From Cellulomonas sp. Root485 (lineage in GTDB: Bacteria; Actinomycetota; Actinomycetes; Actinomycetales; Cellulomonadaceae): DNA of 64,000 bases. The position numbers and the translations under genes are program-made. Each line of letters begins with the position of its first letter. Position 1 is the stretch's first letter. Shown here one piece after another: positions 1 through 8,165 of the stretch. Below the pieces are notes generated by a model, which was not told the DNA's origin, did not search any database, and saw nothing but the letters and a program-made list of their open reading frames with translations. The stretch spans positions 1,075,044 to 1,139,043 of the forward strand of contig NZ_LMFC01000002.1 of NCBI RefSeq assembly GCF_001426705.1. The letters run 5' to 3'.

Positions 1-16
1 AGCGGGCTGCGACCGG

Positions 17-1249
17 TCAGAACCCGGTGGGCGGGGATGCGCCGTCGGCCGCCGGGGCAGGGCGAAGCGCGGTGCCGCTCACGGCCGCGGTGCCGGCGGT
101 GACCGCCGCCAGGACACCCAGCGCCACGGGCAGGCTCGCCGCGACGGCGACCGCGCCGACCAGCAGCGGACCGCCCGCGTCGCCGATCTCGCGGCCCAGC
201 TCGGCGGTCCCCATCGTGCGGCCCATGCGCTGCGGGGGAGTCGTCGCCGCCAGGTGGGCGAACGCGAGCGGCGTGGCGACGCCGATGCCGAGACCGATCA
301 GCAGGGCGGACGCGTAGAGGGTGACCGGGTGCGGTGCTACCGCCACGAGGAGGACCCCGACGGCCACGGCGACCAGGCCGGCGGGCGCCCCGCGCCGCGT
401 GTCGACCCGCCCGGCGTCACGCAACCGGCCGACCATCGGCTGCACGACCGTCGAGGAGAGCGCGAGGACCGTCACGACCCCCATGCTCGCGGCCGTCCCG
501 AGCCCGAGAGTGGTGCCGAGCAGGGGCAGGAAGCCCACGGCGACCCCCAGCGCCGCGGTGCTCGCCGCGAGCACGGCCGTCGGGACGAGGAACGACGGGT
601 CCGTCAGCTCGCGCACGAGGTCCGCGACCGTCGAGCGCTGCCGCGGCAGGACGGGGAGGTTCGGCACCGCGACCGCGGCCCAGACCGTCGCGCCGGCCGC
701 CAGCACTGCCAGCGCGACGAACAGCGCCTGGAGTCCACCGAGGACCAGGAGCCCTGCGCCGAGCAGCGGTCCGATCGCGTACCCGAGGCTCTTCCACGCG
801 CCGTACCGGCCGAACGACCGCCCCGCGGCGGCAGGTCCGGCCACCCGCGCGACCGCCGCCGACGACGCCGGGGAGAACGCGGACGCCGCGGCACCCTGAC
901 CGAGCCGCGCGAGCGCGAGCATCGCCGGTGCGGTGAACACCGCGCCGAGCAGCGAGACGATCGCGAACGCGAGGAGTCCGCCCACGACGACGGGCTTGAT
1001 GCCGATCCGGTCGCTCAGGGCCCCGAACACGGGTTTGAGGATGACCTCGGCGACGTCGTAGAGCGCGAGGACCGCCCCGAACGTCAGCAGCGTCAGCCCG
1101 ACATCATCGGTCTGCGTCCCCAGGGCGGCGGCGAGCCCGTGCGCGCCGAACGCGGTGGTGAACCCCGCGAGGTACAGCGGAGCGATCGCCCGGACGGGCA
1201 GGGGGCGACGTGCGGGGGACGACTCGCTCACGCCCCGGACGCTACCCAC
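17..1249 (-). CDS. MFS transporter, drug-efflux type
   Basis: Predicted 410-aa inner-membrane transporter of the major facilitator superfamily. The protein is almost entirely hydrophobic segments broken by short charged loops, about 12 helices. A GALSDRIGIKP stretch matches the conserved MFS loop between TM2 and TM3, and a second loop of this kind, GRLRDAG, follows the central break. The length is normal for a DHA1-type exporter. The substrate cannot be read from the sequence. The most upstream start is GTG at 1249; an in-frame GTG at 1231 is an equal alternative because neither has a strong ribosome site. The gene lies 6 bp behind the next MFS gene on the same strand, so both may share the MerR-controlled promoter near 2500. 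Confidence 0.85.
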   Translation of the reverse strand: MGSVRGVSESSPARRPLPVRAIAPLYLAGFTTAFGAHGLAAALGTQTDDVGLTLLTFGAVLALYDVAEVILKPVFGALSDRIGIKPVVVGGLLAFAIVSLLGAVFTAPAMLALARLGQGAAASAFSPASSAAVARVAGPAAAGRSFGRYGAWKSLGYAIGPLLGAGLLVLGGLQALFVALAVLAAGATVWAAVAVPNLPVLPRQRSTVADLVRELTDPSFLVPTAVLAASTAALGVAVGFLPLLGTTLGLGTAASMGVVTVLALSSTVVQPMVGRLRDAGRVDTRRGAPAGLVAVAVGVLLVAVAPHPVTLYASALLIGLGIGVATPLAFAHLAATTPPQRMGRTMGTAELGREIGDAGGPLLVGAVAVAASLPVALGVLAAVTAGTAAVSGTALRPAPAADGASPPTGF

Positions 1250-1255
1250 CCGAGG

Positions 1256-2476
1256 TCAGTTCGGGCACGCCGCCGGCTCGACGACCGCCCGCCGGGCCGG
1301 GAGGTCCGTCGGCTCGGCGGCGCGCGACCGGGTGGCGACGACCAGCCCGACCGCTGCCACGGCCACGACGAGCGCGGCGGGCACCGGGAGGGCAGCCGGC
1401 GCGGACCGCTCGACGACGAGACTGCCGACCGCGGCACCCACGGCGATGCCGAGGTTGAAGACGACCGGGATGACGCCGCCGGCGGTGCCGCGGTGCTCGG
1501 GGCCGGCGGTCCTCATGATGAGCGTCTGCGCGAGCGGCGGGAGCGTGCCGGACGTGAGGCCCCACGCCACGAGCACCACGAGGCCGACCACGGGACGGCC
1601 GTCGACGACGACCAGGGCGAGCAGGGACACCGCGACGAGGACGGTCGCGGCGACGAGCACGGGCGCAGTCCAGCCGTCCCGCACCCGGCCGACGACCGCG
1701 AGCCCGAGGGTCGACGACGCCCCGAACACCAGGAGCGCCCCGCTGACGCCACCGGGCAGCCCCGCGGCCGCGTCGGCCACGAGCCGCGTGACGAACGTGA
1801 ACGCCGCGAAGTGCCCGACGAGCACCAGACCGACCAGACCGGCGACCACGAGCACCGGCCGCAGCTGCCCGACGGGTGCGGCGGCGCGCTCGTCGGCTGA
1901 CCCCAGCGCGACTGCGCGCGTCACCAGCACCCGCACCAGCACCGCCGCCACGCCGCCGAGCACCGCGAGCGACCCGAAGGCCACGCGCCAGTCCCATCCC
2001 TCGGCGACGAGGCTCGCGAGCGGAACGCCGATGACCGTGCCGAGGGTCGCCCCGCCGAGCACCACGGCAACGCCGGACGCGAGGTGGCGCGACGGCACGA
2101 TGTCGGCCACGTGCGCGTTGACGGTCGCCCACAGGAGCCCGCACACGGCGGCGCCCAGGAGCCGGCCGGCGACGGCGGCCTCGTACGTGGGTGCGACCGC
2201 GGTGAGCGCGGACGCGACGGCGAAGACGACGAGCGCCGCGGCGACGACCGAGCGCCGGTCCCACCGTCGGGTGAGCCGGACCAGGGGGAACGTCGCGACG
2301 ACCACGGTCAGCGCCCACAGCGACACCAGCAGACCGGTGCGCGCCTGCGTGACGCCGAGGTCGGCGCTCATCTGCGGCAGGACGGCCGTCGGCAGCATCT
2401 CGCCGGTCACCATGACGAACGTTGCACCGCCGAGGACGGTGAGGCTCGGCCACGGGAGCCGGTCGGAGAGGTTCAT
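1256..2476 (-). CDS. MFS transporter, DHA1 arabinose/drug efflux type
   Basis: 406-aa MFS membrane protein. Near the N-terminus PTAVLPQMSADLGVTQA is the typical DHA1 motif between TM1 and TM2, and RLTRRWDRRSV is the TM2-TM3 loop; the rest is about 12 hydrophobic helices. Its likely role is proton-driven export of a small molecule. The frame is open further upstream, but ATG at 2476 is preferred: MNLSDRLPW begins normal family sequence, and the promoter elements at 2484-2515 would otherwise lie inside the gene. No Shine-Dalgarno sequence is needed if the transcript is leaderless, since the predicted transcription start is about one base ahead of this ATG. A merR gene is transcribed divergently from the same 49-bp gap, which suggests a regulator-efflux pair. 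Confidence 0.87.
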   Translation of the reverse strand: MNLSDRLPWPSLTVLGGATFVMVTGEMLPTAVLPQMSADLGVTQARTGLLVSLWALTVVVATFPLVRLTRRWDRRSVVAAALVVFAVASALTAVAPTYEAAVAGRLLGAAVCGLLWATVNAHVADIVPSRHLASGVAVVLGGATLGTVIGVPLASLVAEGWDWRVAFGSLAVLGGVAAVLVRVLVTRAVALGSADERAAAPVGQLRPVLVVAGLVGLVLVGHFAAFTFVTRLVADAAAGLPGGVSGALLVFGASSTLGLAVVGRVRDGWTAPVLVAATVLVAVSLLALVVVDGRPVVGLVVLVAWGLTSGTLPPLAQTLIMRTAGPEHRGTAGGVIPVVFNLGIAVGAAVGSLVVERSAPAALPVPAALVVAVAAVGLVVATRSRAAEPTDLPARRAVVEPAACPN

Positions 2477-2483
2477 GCAGACG

Positions 2484-2515
2484 ACGCTAAACTTTGACAT
2501 CACTGTGAAGGTCAA
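2484..2515 (-). promoter_or_regulatory. MerR-type promoter/operator with stretched spacer
   Basis: On the minus strand a -35 TTGACC (2515-2510) is followed by a 20-nt spacer and a -10 TAGCGT (2489-2484). The spacer holds an inverted arrangement, TTGAC...GTCAA at 2494-2515. A 19-20 nt spacer overlapping a dyad is the known signature of promoters that MerR proteins activate by twisting the DNA. It sits between the divergent merR and MFS genes. Confidence 0.6.
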
Positions 2516-2525
2516 GGGGGTCGTC

Positions 2526-2924
2526 GTGAAGATCGGTGAGCTCGCCCGCCGCACCGGGGTCTCCACCCGGCTGCTGCGGTACTACGAGGAGCAGGGCCTC
2601 ATCACCCCCGCCCGCACCACGAACACGTACCGCACCTACGACGAGCAGGACGTCGCCCGCGTCGAGCAGGTCGTCGGCCTGGTCCGCGCCGGCGTGCCTA
2701 CCCGGTTGGCCAAGGTGCTGCTGGACCTCGAGGACACCCGGGCCGAGGAGCTCGCCCCGTCGTGCACCCGCCAGGTCGCCGAGATGCTCGCCGACGAGCT
2801 CACCGGCCTCGACGAGCGGATCGCGTGCCTGACCAGGAGCCGCCGCACCCTGTGCGACTACCTCCAGCGCACCGAGCACGCGACCGCCGTACTGGAGGGC
2901 GCCACCGCGCTGTCGGCCGACTGA
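2526..2924 (+). CDS. MerR family transcriptional regulator
   Basis: 132-aa DNA-binding regulator. The N-terminus is a textbook MerR winged helix: KIGELARRTGVSTRLLRYYE as the helix-turn-helix and EQGLITPARTTNTYRTYDE as the wing. It is followed by a long helical stretch (about residues 75-120) that would form the antiparallel coiled-coil dimer interface. One or two cysteines occur in the C-terminal half (near CTRQ and CLTR), but no clear metal-binding cluster is seen, so the inducer is unknown. Start GTG at 2526 gives the family-standard N-terminus; upstream frame is open but meaningless. Divergent from the MFS exporter at 1256-2476, with a MerR-type promoter in the gap, so it probably controls that exporter and itself. 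Confidence 0.9.
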   Translation: MKIGELARRTGVSTRLLRYYEEQGLITPARTTNTYRTYDEQDVARVEQVVGLVRAGVPTRLAKVLLDLEDTRAEELAPSCTRQVAEMLADELTGLDERIACLTRSRRTLCDYLQRTEHATAVLEGATALSAD

Positions 2925-2977
2925 CGCCGTACGGGTGACTCGCTAGCCTGGACGCACCCCAAGCAGAGGAGAGCCCC

Positions 2978-3559
2978 GTGGGCACGGTGGTCATGTATGC
3001 CTCGGTGTCGGTGGACGGCTTCGTCGCGGACGACGATGACCAGCCCGGACCGCTGTTCGACTGGTTGACCAGCGGTGACGTCCCGTTGGACGAGAGCGGC
3101 GTGCTGACGGTGTCGCAGCCGTCCTTCGACTACACCCGGCCGTACTGGGACCAGATCGGGGTCACGGTGGTCGGCCGCCACGTCTTCGACCTGACGGACG
3201 GTTGGGACGGGAAGCCCCCGAGCGGGATCGACCACGTCGTCGTCGTGACGCACCGACCCCCGCCCGACGGCTGGGACCCCGAGGCGCCGTTCCACTTCGT
3301 CGACGGCGTCGAGGCAGCCCTGGCCACGGCGCACGAGCTCGCGGGCGACCGCATCGTCGAGGTCGCCGCCGGCGACGTCGGCGGGCAGGTGCTTGCCGCT
3401 GGCCTGGTCGACGAGGTGCGCATGGACGTCGCGCCCGTCGTGCTGGGATCCGGCAAGCGCTACTTCGGGTCGGTCCACGCACAGCACCTGCTGGAGGATC
3501 CCGACGTGGTGATCCAGGGCAACCGGGTTCTTCACGTGCGCTGCAAGGTGCGCCGCTGA
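2978..3559 (+). CDS. Dihydrofolate reductase / RibD C-terminal family reductase
   Basis: 193-aa soluble protein of the DHFR-like RibD_C family. It opens with VVMYASVSVDGFVAD, the characteristic first strand and loop, has VVGRHVFDLTDGWDG near residue 65 (nucleotide-binding region), and ends with the EVAAGDVGGQVLAAGLVDEV and PVVLGSGKRYF segments typical of the family. These proteins bind NADPH; the substrate of stand-alone members is usually unknown, so folate reduction should not be assumed. Start GTG at 2978 has an AGAGGAG ribosome site about 7 nt upstream. It stands alone just left of the att site of the mobile element and was probably the original chromosomal neighbour of tRNA-Arg. Confidence 0.85.
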   Translation: MGTVVMYASVSVDGFVADDDDQPGPLFDWLTSGDVPLDESGVLTVSQPSFDYTRPYWDQIGVTVVGRHVFDLTDGWDGKPPSGIDHVVVVTHRPPPDGWDPEAPFHFVDGVEAALATAHELAGDRIVEVAAGDVGGQVLAAGLVDEVRMDVAPVVLGSGKRYFGSVHAQHLLEDPDVVIQGNRVLHVRCKVRR

Positions 3560-3577
3560 CCGACGTCGGTCGACACG

Positions 3578-3591
3578 GCAGGCGTTCCTGC
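3578..3591 (-). terminator. Small hairpin, possible original tRNA-Arg terminator
   Basis: GCAGG-CGTT-CCTGC makes a 5-bp stem with a 4-nt loop just left of attL. Before integration this would have lain directly downstream of the 3' end of tRNA-Arg(CCG), which is read leftwards. The stem is short and has no clear U-tract. Confidence 0.25.
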
Positions 3592-3601
3592 ACGTCAGGT
3601 G

Positions 3602-3629
3602 GTGCCCGCGAAAGGACTCGAACCTTCGA
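3602..3629 (+). repeat. attL, 28-bp left attachment repeat
   Basis: Identical over 28 bp to 12267-12294. It corresponds to the acceptor-stem 3' strand and most of the T-arm of tRNA-Arg in reverse orientation. Identity stops at the bases on either side (3601 g versus 12266 t; 3630 a versus 12295 c), which marks the core limits. Confidence 0.9.
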
Positions 3630-3740
3630 AGTGGCCTATGAACTGAGATGAACCGAGTGGACAGAATGGGCCTCTGAACTGCACCTTTGCGTACCTTTCG
3701 CGAGTGATAACGTGAACCCCGTTGAACCGGATTTCGCCGA

Positions 3741-3762
3741 CTTCTGGCACGTATCTGGCACG
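3741..3762 (+). repeat. Candidate integrase arm-type site, left copy
   Basis: 22 bp identical to 12211-12232. Each copy contains CTGGCACG twice with an 11-bp period, i.e. one helical turn. It lies between the left att core and the integrase start, as expected for arm-type binding sites of a lambda-type integrase. Confidence 0.6.
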
Positions 3763-3779
3763 CCGGGGAGGGTCAAGAG

Positions 3780-4874
3780 GTGTCTCGACGTGACTTCGGG
3801 TCGGTCCGGAAGCTGCCAAGCGGCCGCTACCAGGCCCGCTATCAGGTGCCCGGAGCCGAGCAGTCGATCACCGCGCCGGACACGTTCGGGTCGAAGGCTC
3901 AAGCGACTGCGTGGCTCGCCAAGCAGCGCGTCCTCATCGGCGAGGGCAAGGTCAACCCGACCGCCGTCGTGACGACGTTCGGCGAGTTCGGCAGGCGTTG
4001 GCTCGAGCAACGCGACCTCAAAGAGTCGACCCGAACGCTCTACACCCGGCAGTTCGTCAAAGCGCTTGAGCCCACGTGGGGTGACGTCCGGTTGGTCGAC
4101 ATCACGCCGGCGACCGTGAGCGAGTGGTACGGGACGCTTCTGCCCGATCGGCGCACCGAACGCGCTCACGTCTACGCGCTGTTCCGCACCATGCTGAATA
4201 CCGCCTGGCGTCAGACGCTGATCGAGTCGAACCCGTGCCGCGTCGAGGGCGCCGGCTCGGTCGGTCGGCGTTCGAAGAACATCCGACCTGCCTCGCTGGC
4301 GGAGCTTGAGGCGCTCACCAAGGCGGTCGACGCCCAGTACCAGCCGATGATTCTTCTCGGGGCCTGGTGCGCGCTCCGCTTCGGCGAGGTCACAGAACTG
4401 CGGCGCGCCGATCTCGATGTCGATGCCGGGGTGGTCCGTGTCCGCAGGGGAGTGACCTGGCTGACGGGTGTGCCGGTGGTCGACACGCCTAAGACCGAGG
4501 CCGGTGCGCGCGACGTGGCCATCCCTCCCCATCTGTTGCCGCTGCTCACGGAGCACCTGCACGGACGCGTCGGAGGGCGACCGGACGCATTGCTGTTCCC
4601 GGATGCGCGGAGCGTCAGCCTGCAGCTATCGCCGCATCGCTTCCGCGGACCGTTCGCGAGAGCCAAACTCGACGCCGGGCGTCCGGACCTCTCGTTTCAT
4701 GCCCTCCGGCACACCGGTGCTGTGCTCGCCGCGGCCTCCGGCGCCACCGTCGCAGAGCTGATGGCCAGGCTCGGGCACACAACGCCAACCATGGCAATGC
4801 GCTACCAACACGCGGCGGCAGATCGCGATCGCGTAATCGCAGACGCCTTGTCCCGCCTAGCTCGCGCTGGATGA
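3780..4874 (+). CDS. int: Tyrosine recombinase / integrase of the IME
   Basis: 364-aa site-specific recombinase that inserts and, with the excisionase, removes the element at tRNA-Arg. Residues 1-60 look like the AP2-like arm-binding domain (SGRYQARYQVPG), 65-150 the SAM-like core-binding domain, and 170-355 the catalytic domain. The catalytic residues are visible: R200 in ALRFGE, H307 and R310 in FHALRHTG, H333 in LGH and nucleophile Y342 in MRYQHA. Length is normal and the protein looks intact. Start GTG at 3780 follows a GGGGAGGG ribosome site about 7-10 nt upstream. The arm-type repeat lies 18-39 bp before the start, so integrase binding could repress its own gene. Family: actinobacterial phage/AICE integrases. 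Confidence 0.95.
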   Translation: MSRRDFGSVRKLPSGRYQARYQVPGAEQSITAPDTFGSKAQATAWLAKQRVLIGEGKVNPTAVVTTFGEFGRRWLEQRDLKESTRTLYTRQFVKALEPTWGDVRLVDITPATVSEWYGTLLPDRRTERAHVYALFRTMLNTAWRQTLIESNPCRVEGAGSVGRRSKNIRPASLAELEALTKAVDAQYQPMILLGAWCALRFGEVTELRRADLDVDAGVVRVRRGVTWLTGVPVVDTPKTEAGARDVAIPPHLLPLLTEHLHGRVGGRPDALLFPDARSVSLQLSPHRFRGPFARAKLDAGRPDLSFHALRHTGAVLAAASGATVAELMARLGHTTPTMAMRYQHAAADRDRVIADALSRLARAG

Positions 4875-4922
4875 CCCGATGGTGACCGCTCCGCAGCTCC
4901 GTCATGCCATGCGAGCGGCAAC

Positions 4923-4949
4923 GCGCGGCCCGCATGTGTGCGGCCGCGC
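4923..4949 (+). terminator. Hairpin downstream of the integrase gene
   Basis: GCGCGGCC-CGCA / TGCG-GCCGCGC pairs as an 11-bp stem with one bulged C and a TGTG loop, 48 bp after the int stop. There is only a short T-run afterwards (GTTTC). A plausible terminator for int. The rest of 4950-5118 shows no gene or clear site. Confidence 0.5.
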
Positions 4950-5118
4950 TGGACCGTTTCTAACGTCGTGCCCACGGGCCGGCCGGCCGACGCGTCGAGC
5001 GCGCGACCACTCCTTGCACTGGACCACGTTCCCCGGCAGCTCCATCCGGCCCAGCCGCTTCACGACGACGTGCAGGGATCGATCTCCTGTGGATGAGCGA
5101 TGACGGTCCCCGCTGTCA

Positions 5119-5289
5119 GTGGCACGATCTGATCCTCACCGCGCAACGGTCTGTGTCTCCTCACCCCGTGCCGAACGCGTCTTGGAAGAGCTAGTCGAGC
5201 ACCTGTCCGCCGATCTACCGGCACACCTGTACCTCGATCTACTCGCACACCTACTCGAACATCTATTCGCGGAACTATCGGCGCTCTGA
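5119..5289 (+). CDS. Possible small protein with Leu every fourth residue
   Basis: Unrecognised 56-codon frame opening with GTG at 5119 (TTG at 5182 is an alternative) and ending TGA at 5287-5289. Its C-terminal half is built from a 12-nt tandem repeat and reads as eight tetrapeptides with Leu in first place: LVEH, LSAD, LPAH, LYLD, LLAH, LLEH, LFAE, LSAL. Position four is His, Asp or Glu in seven of eight. The pattern would make a strongly amphipathic helix. No convincing ribosome site is seen, and the DNA repeat itself may be the functional feature. It lies 42 bp before the AlbA-like gene. Confidence 0.3.
   Translation: MARSDPHRATVCVSSPRAERVLEELVEHLSADLPAHLYLDLLAHLLEHLFAELSAL
5191..5286 (+). 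repeat. Eight degenerate 12-bp tandem repeats
   Basis: Eight contiguous 12-bp units begin at 5191, 5203, 5215, 5227, 5239, 5251, 5263 and 5275. Every unit starts CTA or CTG; several share CTACTCGCACAC or CTACCGGCACAC almost exactly. No spacer separates the units. They could be iterons for a DNA-binding protein of the element or a coding minisatellite. Confidence 0.7.
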
Positions 5290-5331
5290 CCTGCACGATC
5301 GCCCGATCGCGACACGGACTTGAACAACTAC

Positions 5332-6795
5332 ATGAACGCTGAACGCGTGCACCCGCCCGATACCTTGGACGTCGTGACAACGAACCAGGTCGACCGCGCG
5401 CTAGCGGCAGCGCCCGCCGAGCGGGGGACACGTCTGCTTGCGGCAGATGAGGACCAGTGGTTCGACCGCAAGAGTGGCCGCGTCACTCCTGCGAAGCTCG
5501 CGCCGATCCTCGTCGCATTCGCAAACGCTGAGGGTGGTGTGATCGCGGTGGGACTGTCCGATGGGCAGGTCGAAGGGCTCGGGCAGGTACCTCTTCGTGA
5601 CTTCCAGCAGGCGCCGATGGACTTTACGTCGCCGCCCGTGCGTGCGTCGTTCGACCTCGTCGACTGCGCGAAGGCCGACGGCACGGGAACACAGTTGTTG
5701 ATCATCCGTGTCGCACCGAGCGAGCGAGTCCACGAGACTTCATCGGGCGAGTGCTACCTGCGGGTGGGCGACGAGTCGCGAAAGCTCCGCTTCGAGCAGC
5801 GGCAGGAACTCGAGTACGACAAGGGGCAGGCGCAGTACGACGGAGCTCCGAGTGGGGCGACGATCGCCGATCTCGACATGCGGCTCATCGAGCAGTACAA
5901 GAGCGCAGCAGGCTTCAGTGCTCCTACCAAGATGATTCTCGACGCTCGGTCGCTCACGACGCCTCGTGGCGACCTCACCAACGCTGCCGTACTCCTGTTT
6001 GGCTCCGCCCCAGGTCGTTGGTTCCCGCAGGCTTACGTGCGCATTCTGCGGTTCCTCGGTACAACGAGAGGGACGGGGTCCCGTCTCGCGCTGGACGAGT
6101 CGTCCGAGCACCGCGTGGAGGGCTCGATACCAACGGTCATCACGCGAGCCCAGGAGATCATCGAGACACTCATCCCGAAGCGGCGATCGCTTGGCGCTGA
6201 CGGGCGCTTCGAGACGAACCCAATCGTGCCGCGGGACGCATGGCTCGAGGGGCTCGTCAACGCCGTCGTCCACCGCTCGTACAGTCTCGGCGGCGATCAC
6301 ATCCGGGTGGAGATCTACGACGATCGGGTTGAGATCGAGAGTCCAGGCCGGTTCCCGGGGCTGGCTGATCCGCGGAAGCCGCTCGAGATCAGCAGGTTCG
6401 CTCGGAACCCGCGCGTGGCGCGTGTCTGCGCCGAACTCCGGATCGGACAGGAACTCGGCGAGGGCATTCGGCGCATGTTCGACGAGATGCAGCGTCGAGG
6501 GTTGACGGACCCCGTGTACGAGGAGAAGGGCGGAAGCGTCAGGCTCGTGCTGGCGAACATCCCGAGGCTGGATCCAACGGTCGCGGCACGAATGCCTGCG
6601 GGCGCCGAGCATGTCCTCGATGTCATCCGTGCCGCCGACGTCCAGCTGGGCACCGGCGACATCGCAGAAAAGCTTGGACTCGCTCGTCCAACAGTGAAGC
6701 GTCGACTTGACGCCTTGGAGCGGGAGGGGCTGGTGCGGTGGATCGGCAAGTCACCGAAAGACCCGCGCGCGCACTGGATCGTCGTCGACTCCTAA
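5332..6795 (+). CDS. AlbA_2/Schlafen-like ATP-binding protein with C-terminal winged helix
   Basis: About 487-aa cargo protein of the IME. Residues roughly 30-150 form an AlbA_2 (Schlafen-like) module: DEDQWFDRKSG is the conserved acidic-basic opening and FANAEGGVIAVGLSDG the core. A middle region around WLEGLVNAVVHRSYSLGGDH and VEIESPGRFPG is the HATPase_c_4 (GHKL-like) module found in this family. The last about 65 residues (GDIAEKLGLARPTVKRRLDA) are a winged helix-turn-helix. Proteins of this architecture are annotated as putative transcriptional regulators; related Schlafen-like genes occur on mobile elements and in defence islands. A regulatory or defence role is an inference. Start choice is uncertain (TTG 5320, ATG 5332 or GTG 5374; all lack a strong ribosome site). 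Confidence 0.82.
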   Translation: MNAERVHPPDTLDVVTTNQVDRALAAAPAERGTRLLAADEDQWFDRKSGRVTPAKLAPILVAFANAEGGVIAVGLSDGQVEGLGQVPLRDFQQAPMDFTSPPVRASFDLVDCAKADGTGTQLLIIRVAPSERVHETSSGECYLRVGDESRKLRFEQRQELEYDKGQAQYDGAPSGATIADLDMRLIEQYKSAAGFSAPTKMILDARSLTTPRGDLTNAAVLLFGSAPGRWFPQAYVRILRFLGTTRGTGSRLALDESSEHRVEGSIPTVITRAQEIIETLIPKRRSLGADGRFETNPIVPRDAWLEGLVNAVVHRSYSLGGDHIRVEIYDDRVEIESPGRFPGLADPRKPLEISRFARNPRVARVCAELRIGQELGEGIRRMFDEMQRRGLTDPVYEEKGGSVRLVLANIPRLDPTVAARMPAGAEHVLDVIRAADVQLGTGDIAEKLGLARPTVKRRLDALEREGLVRWIGKSPKDPRAHWIVVDS

Positions 6796-6828
6796 CCTGG
6801 GACCGCTCCATGCGGATCGGAGATCGCG

Positions 6829-7969
6829 TTGAGTTATGACTTGGAAGTGTTCCTGAGCTCCGAGCCGGATGTTGTCGCGATTGCTGCGGAGCTCCCAGGG
6901 TTGGCTGTTGACGGGACGGGACGGACGTGGATTGGGCGGGCCAGCGCTGGCGCCGAGATATTTACCGCGGACGGGCCACTGAGCGTCGACCGAACCGATC
7001 TGCCCGAACCAGTGGGACAGGCCGCCGTGGGCCTCCGGAGCGCAATGCAGCTTTCCTCGCCGGCACGTTCGTAGGCGGCTCATCGCACCCTCATGCTGAG
7101 GTTCGCGCGGCGGCTGGCAGAGGCGGGCGAAGGTGTCGTCTACGACCCGCAGGCCGATAAGAACGTCTGGCCGCGTGGCTCGCGGAGACGCCCGACCTTG
7201 CCCTCCGGGGAGGAGCGGATTGCTCTCGTCCGGCTCGAGTTCTACATCGTGGGAGTCGGCCGAGGAACTGGTCCGTTCCGCGATAGACGTGCTGCAAAAG
7301 TGGTTGCCAGAAGCGACGCCGAGGCGTTTCGGCTCGTTTGAGCCAATGCAGTCGACCCTCGACGGTGACGGCGTCGACGGTTTCCTAGACGAGCTCGCCG
7401 CTGGCGGAAACATCTACTGGAGCGCGACCAAGCCCTTCTTCGGCGGTGAACTCTGGCGTGGTGACGCGATCGAGGACCTCTTGAGGGAGATGCCCGGTGG
7501 TGTGCCGAGTGCGCCAGAGGGGCCGCGCGTCGACCGGCTCGTCCTTGATCTCGACTCGCGAGTGCTCCGCGACCCACGCTGGCATAGGGACATCGTCGAT
7601 GGCTTTGCCGCGATTGCCGATGCTCTGTCAGCTTTCTATGGGCGGGCTTGGATCGACCCGGGCTGGGTGGTGGCGGCCAACGGACGCGTGTGGGCTGATG
7701 CCCAGACGAGAGGTGGCGGACGGGGCTCGGTCATCCACTGGCGCGAGAGCCATTGGTTGGGACTCCGGCCCGATCCGCTATGGCTGGCCTGGTTCGGGAC
7801 GCGATTCGGTTCGGCTGGAGTCGGTGAAACTCGCGGCAGTGGGCGGCTCTTCATCGCGTCGGGCGAGCCCTCGGAGTCGGGAGCTCCCGCGCAGGAGCGG
7901 CCACCGGTGGCCGGCGAGTGGTTGGCGTCTGGCGCCGCCCGAGCTGCGGTGGTTCCGTCGGGACTCTAG
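6829..7969 (+). pseudogene. Decayed hypothetical gene with stop and frameshifts
   Basis: One protein seems to be spread over several frames. It starts TTG at 6829 (MSYDLEVFLSSEPD, with GGAG about 7 nt upstream), meets an in-frame TAG at 7072-7074, continues in the same frame to about 7255 (RFARRLAEAGEGVVYDPQAD, IALVRLEFYIV), then continues in another frame (SAEELVRSAIDVLQKWLPEA, FGSFEPMQ, GGNIYWSATKPFFGGELW) to TGA at 7967-7969. The last stretch may have a further shift near 7925, where the third frame reads LAPPELRWFRRD. The joined sequence looks like an ordinary globular cytosolic protein of about 350-390 aa. The family was not recognised. At least one nonsense change and one frameshift make it very likely non-functional. 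Confidence 0.65.
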
Positions 7970-8165
7970 GCATCATCGACTCGATGGGGCTGACGCTTCG
8001 GCGCTCGCGGAAGGATCACGCCGCCGTCATCGGCACGCAGTGCAAGAGGAGTCTGGCGCAGTATTCGTTCGCAGCCGCGGGTGACCCTTGCTGTTGGGTT
8101 CGGCAACGATGGCGGGGTCGCGGGCGCCTGTCCGCCACGTCCGTCGGCCGCTGCATGATGACGTC

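Noticed and set aside
254..1900. 548-codon plus-strand open frame opposite the two MFS genes
   Set aside because: Highly Arg/Asp/Glu/His-rich low-complexity translation typical of the antisense of high-GC genes; both opposite-strand genes are clear MFS transporters.
5191..5286. CRISPR array
   Set aside because: Units are 12 bp, contiguous and degenerate, with no spacers and no cas genes nearby.
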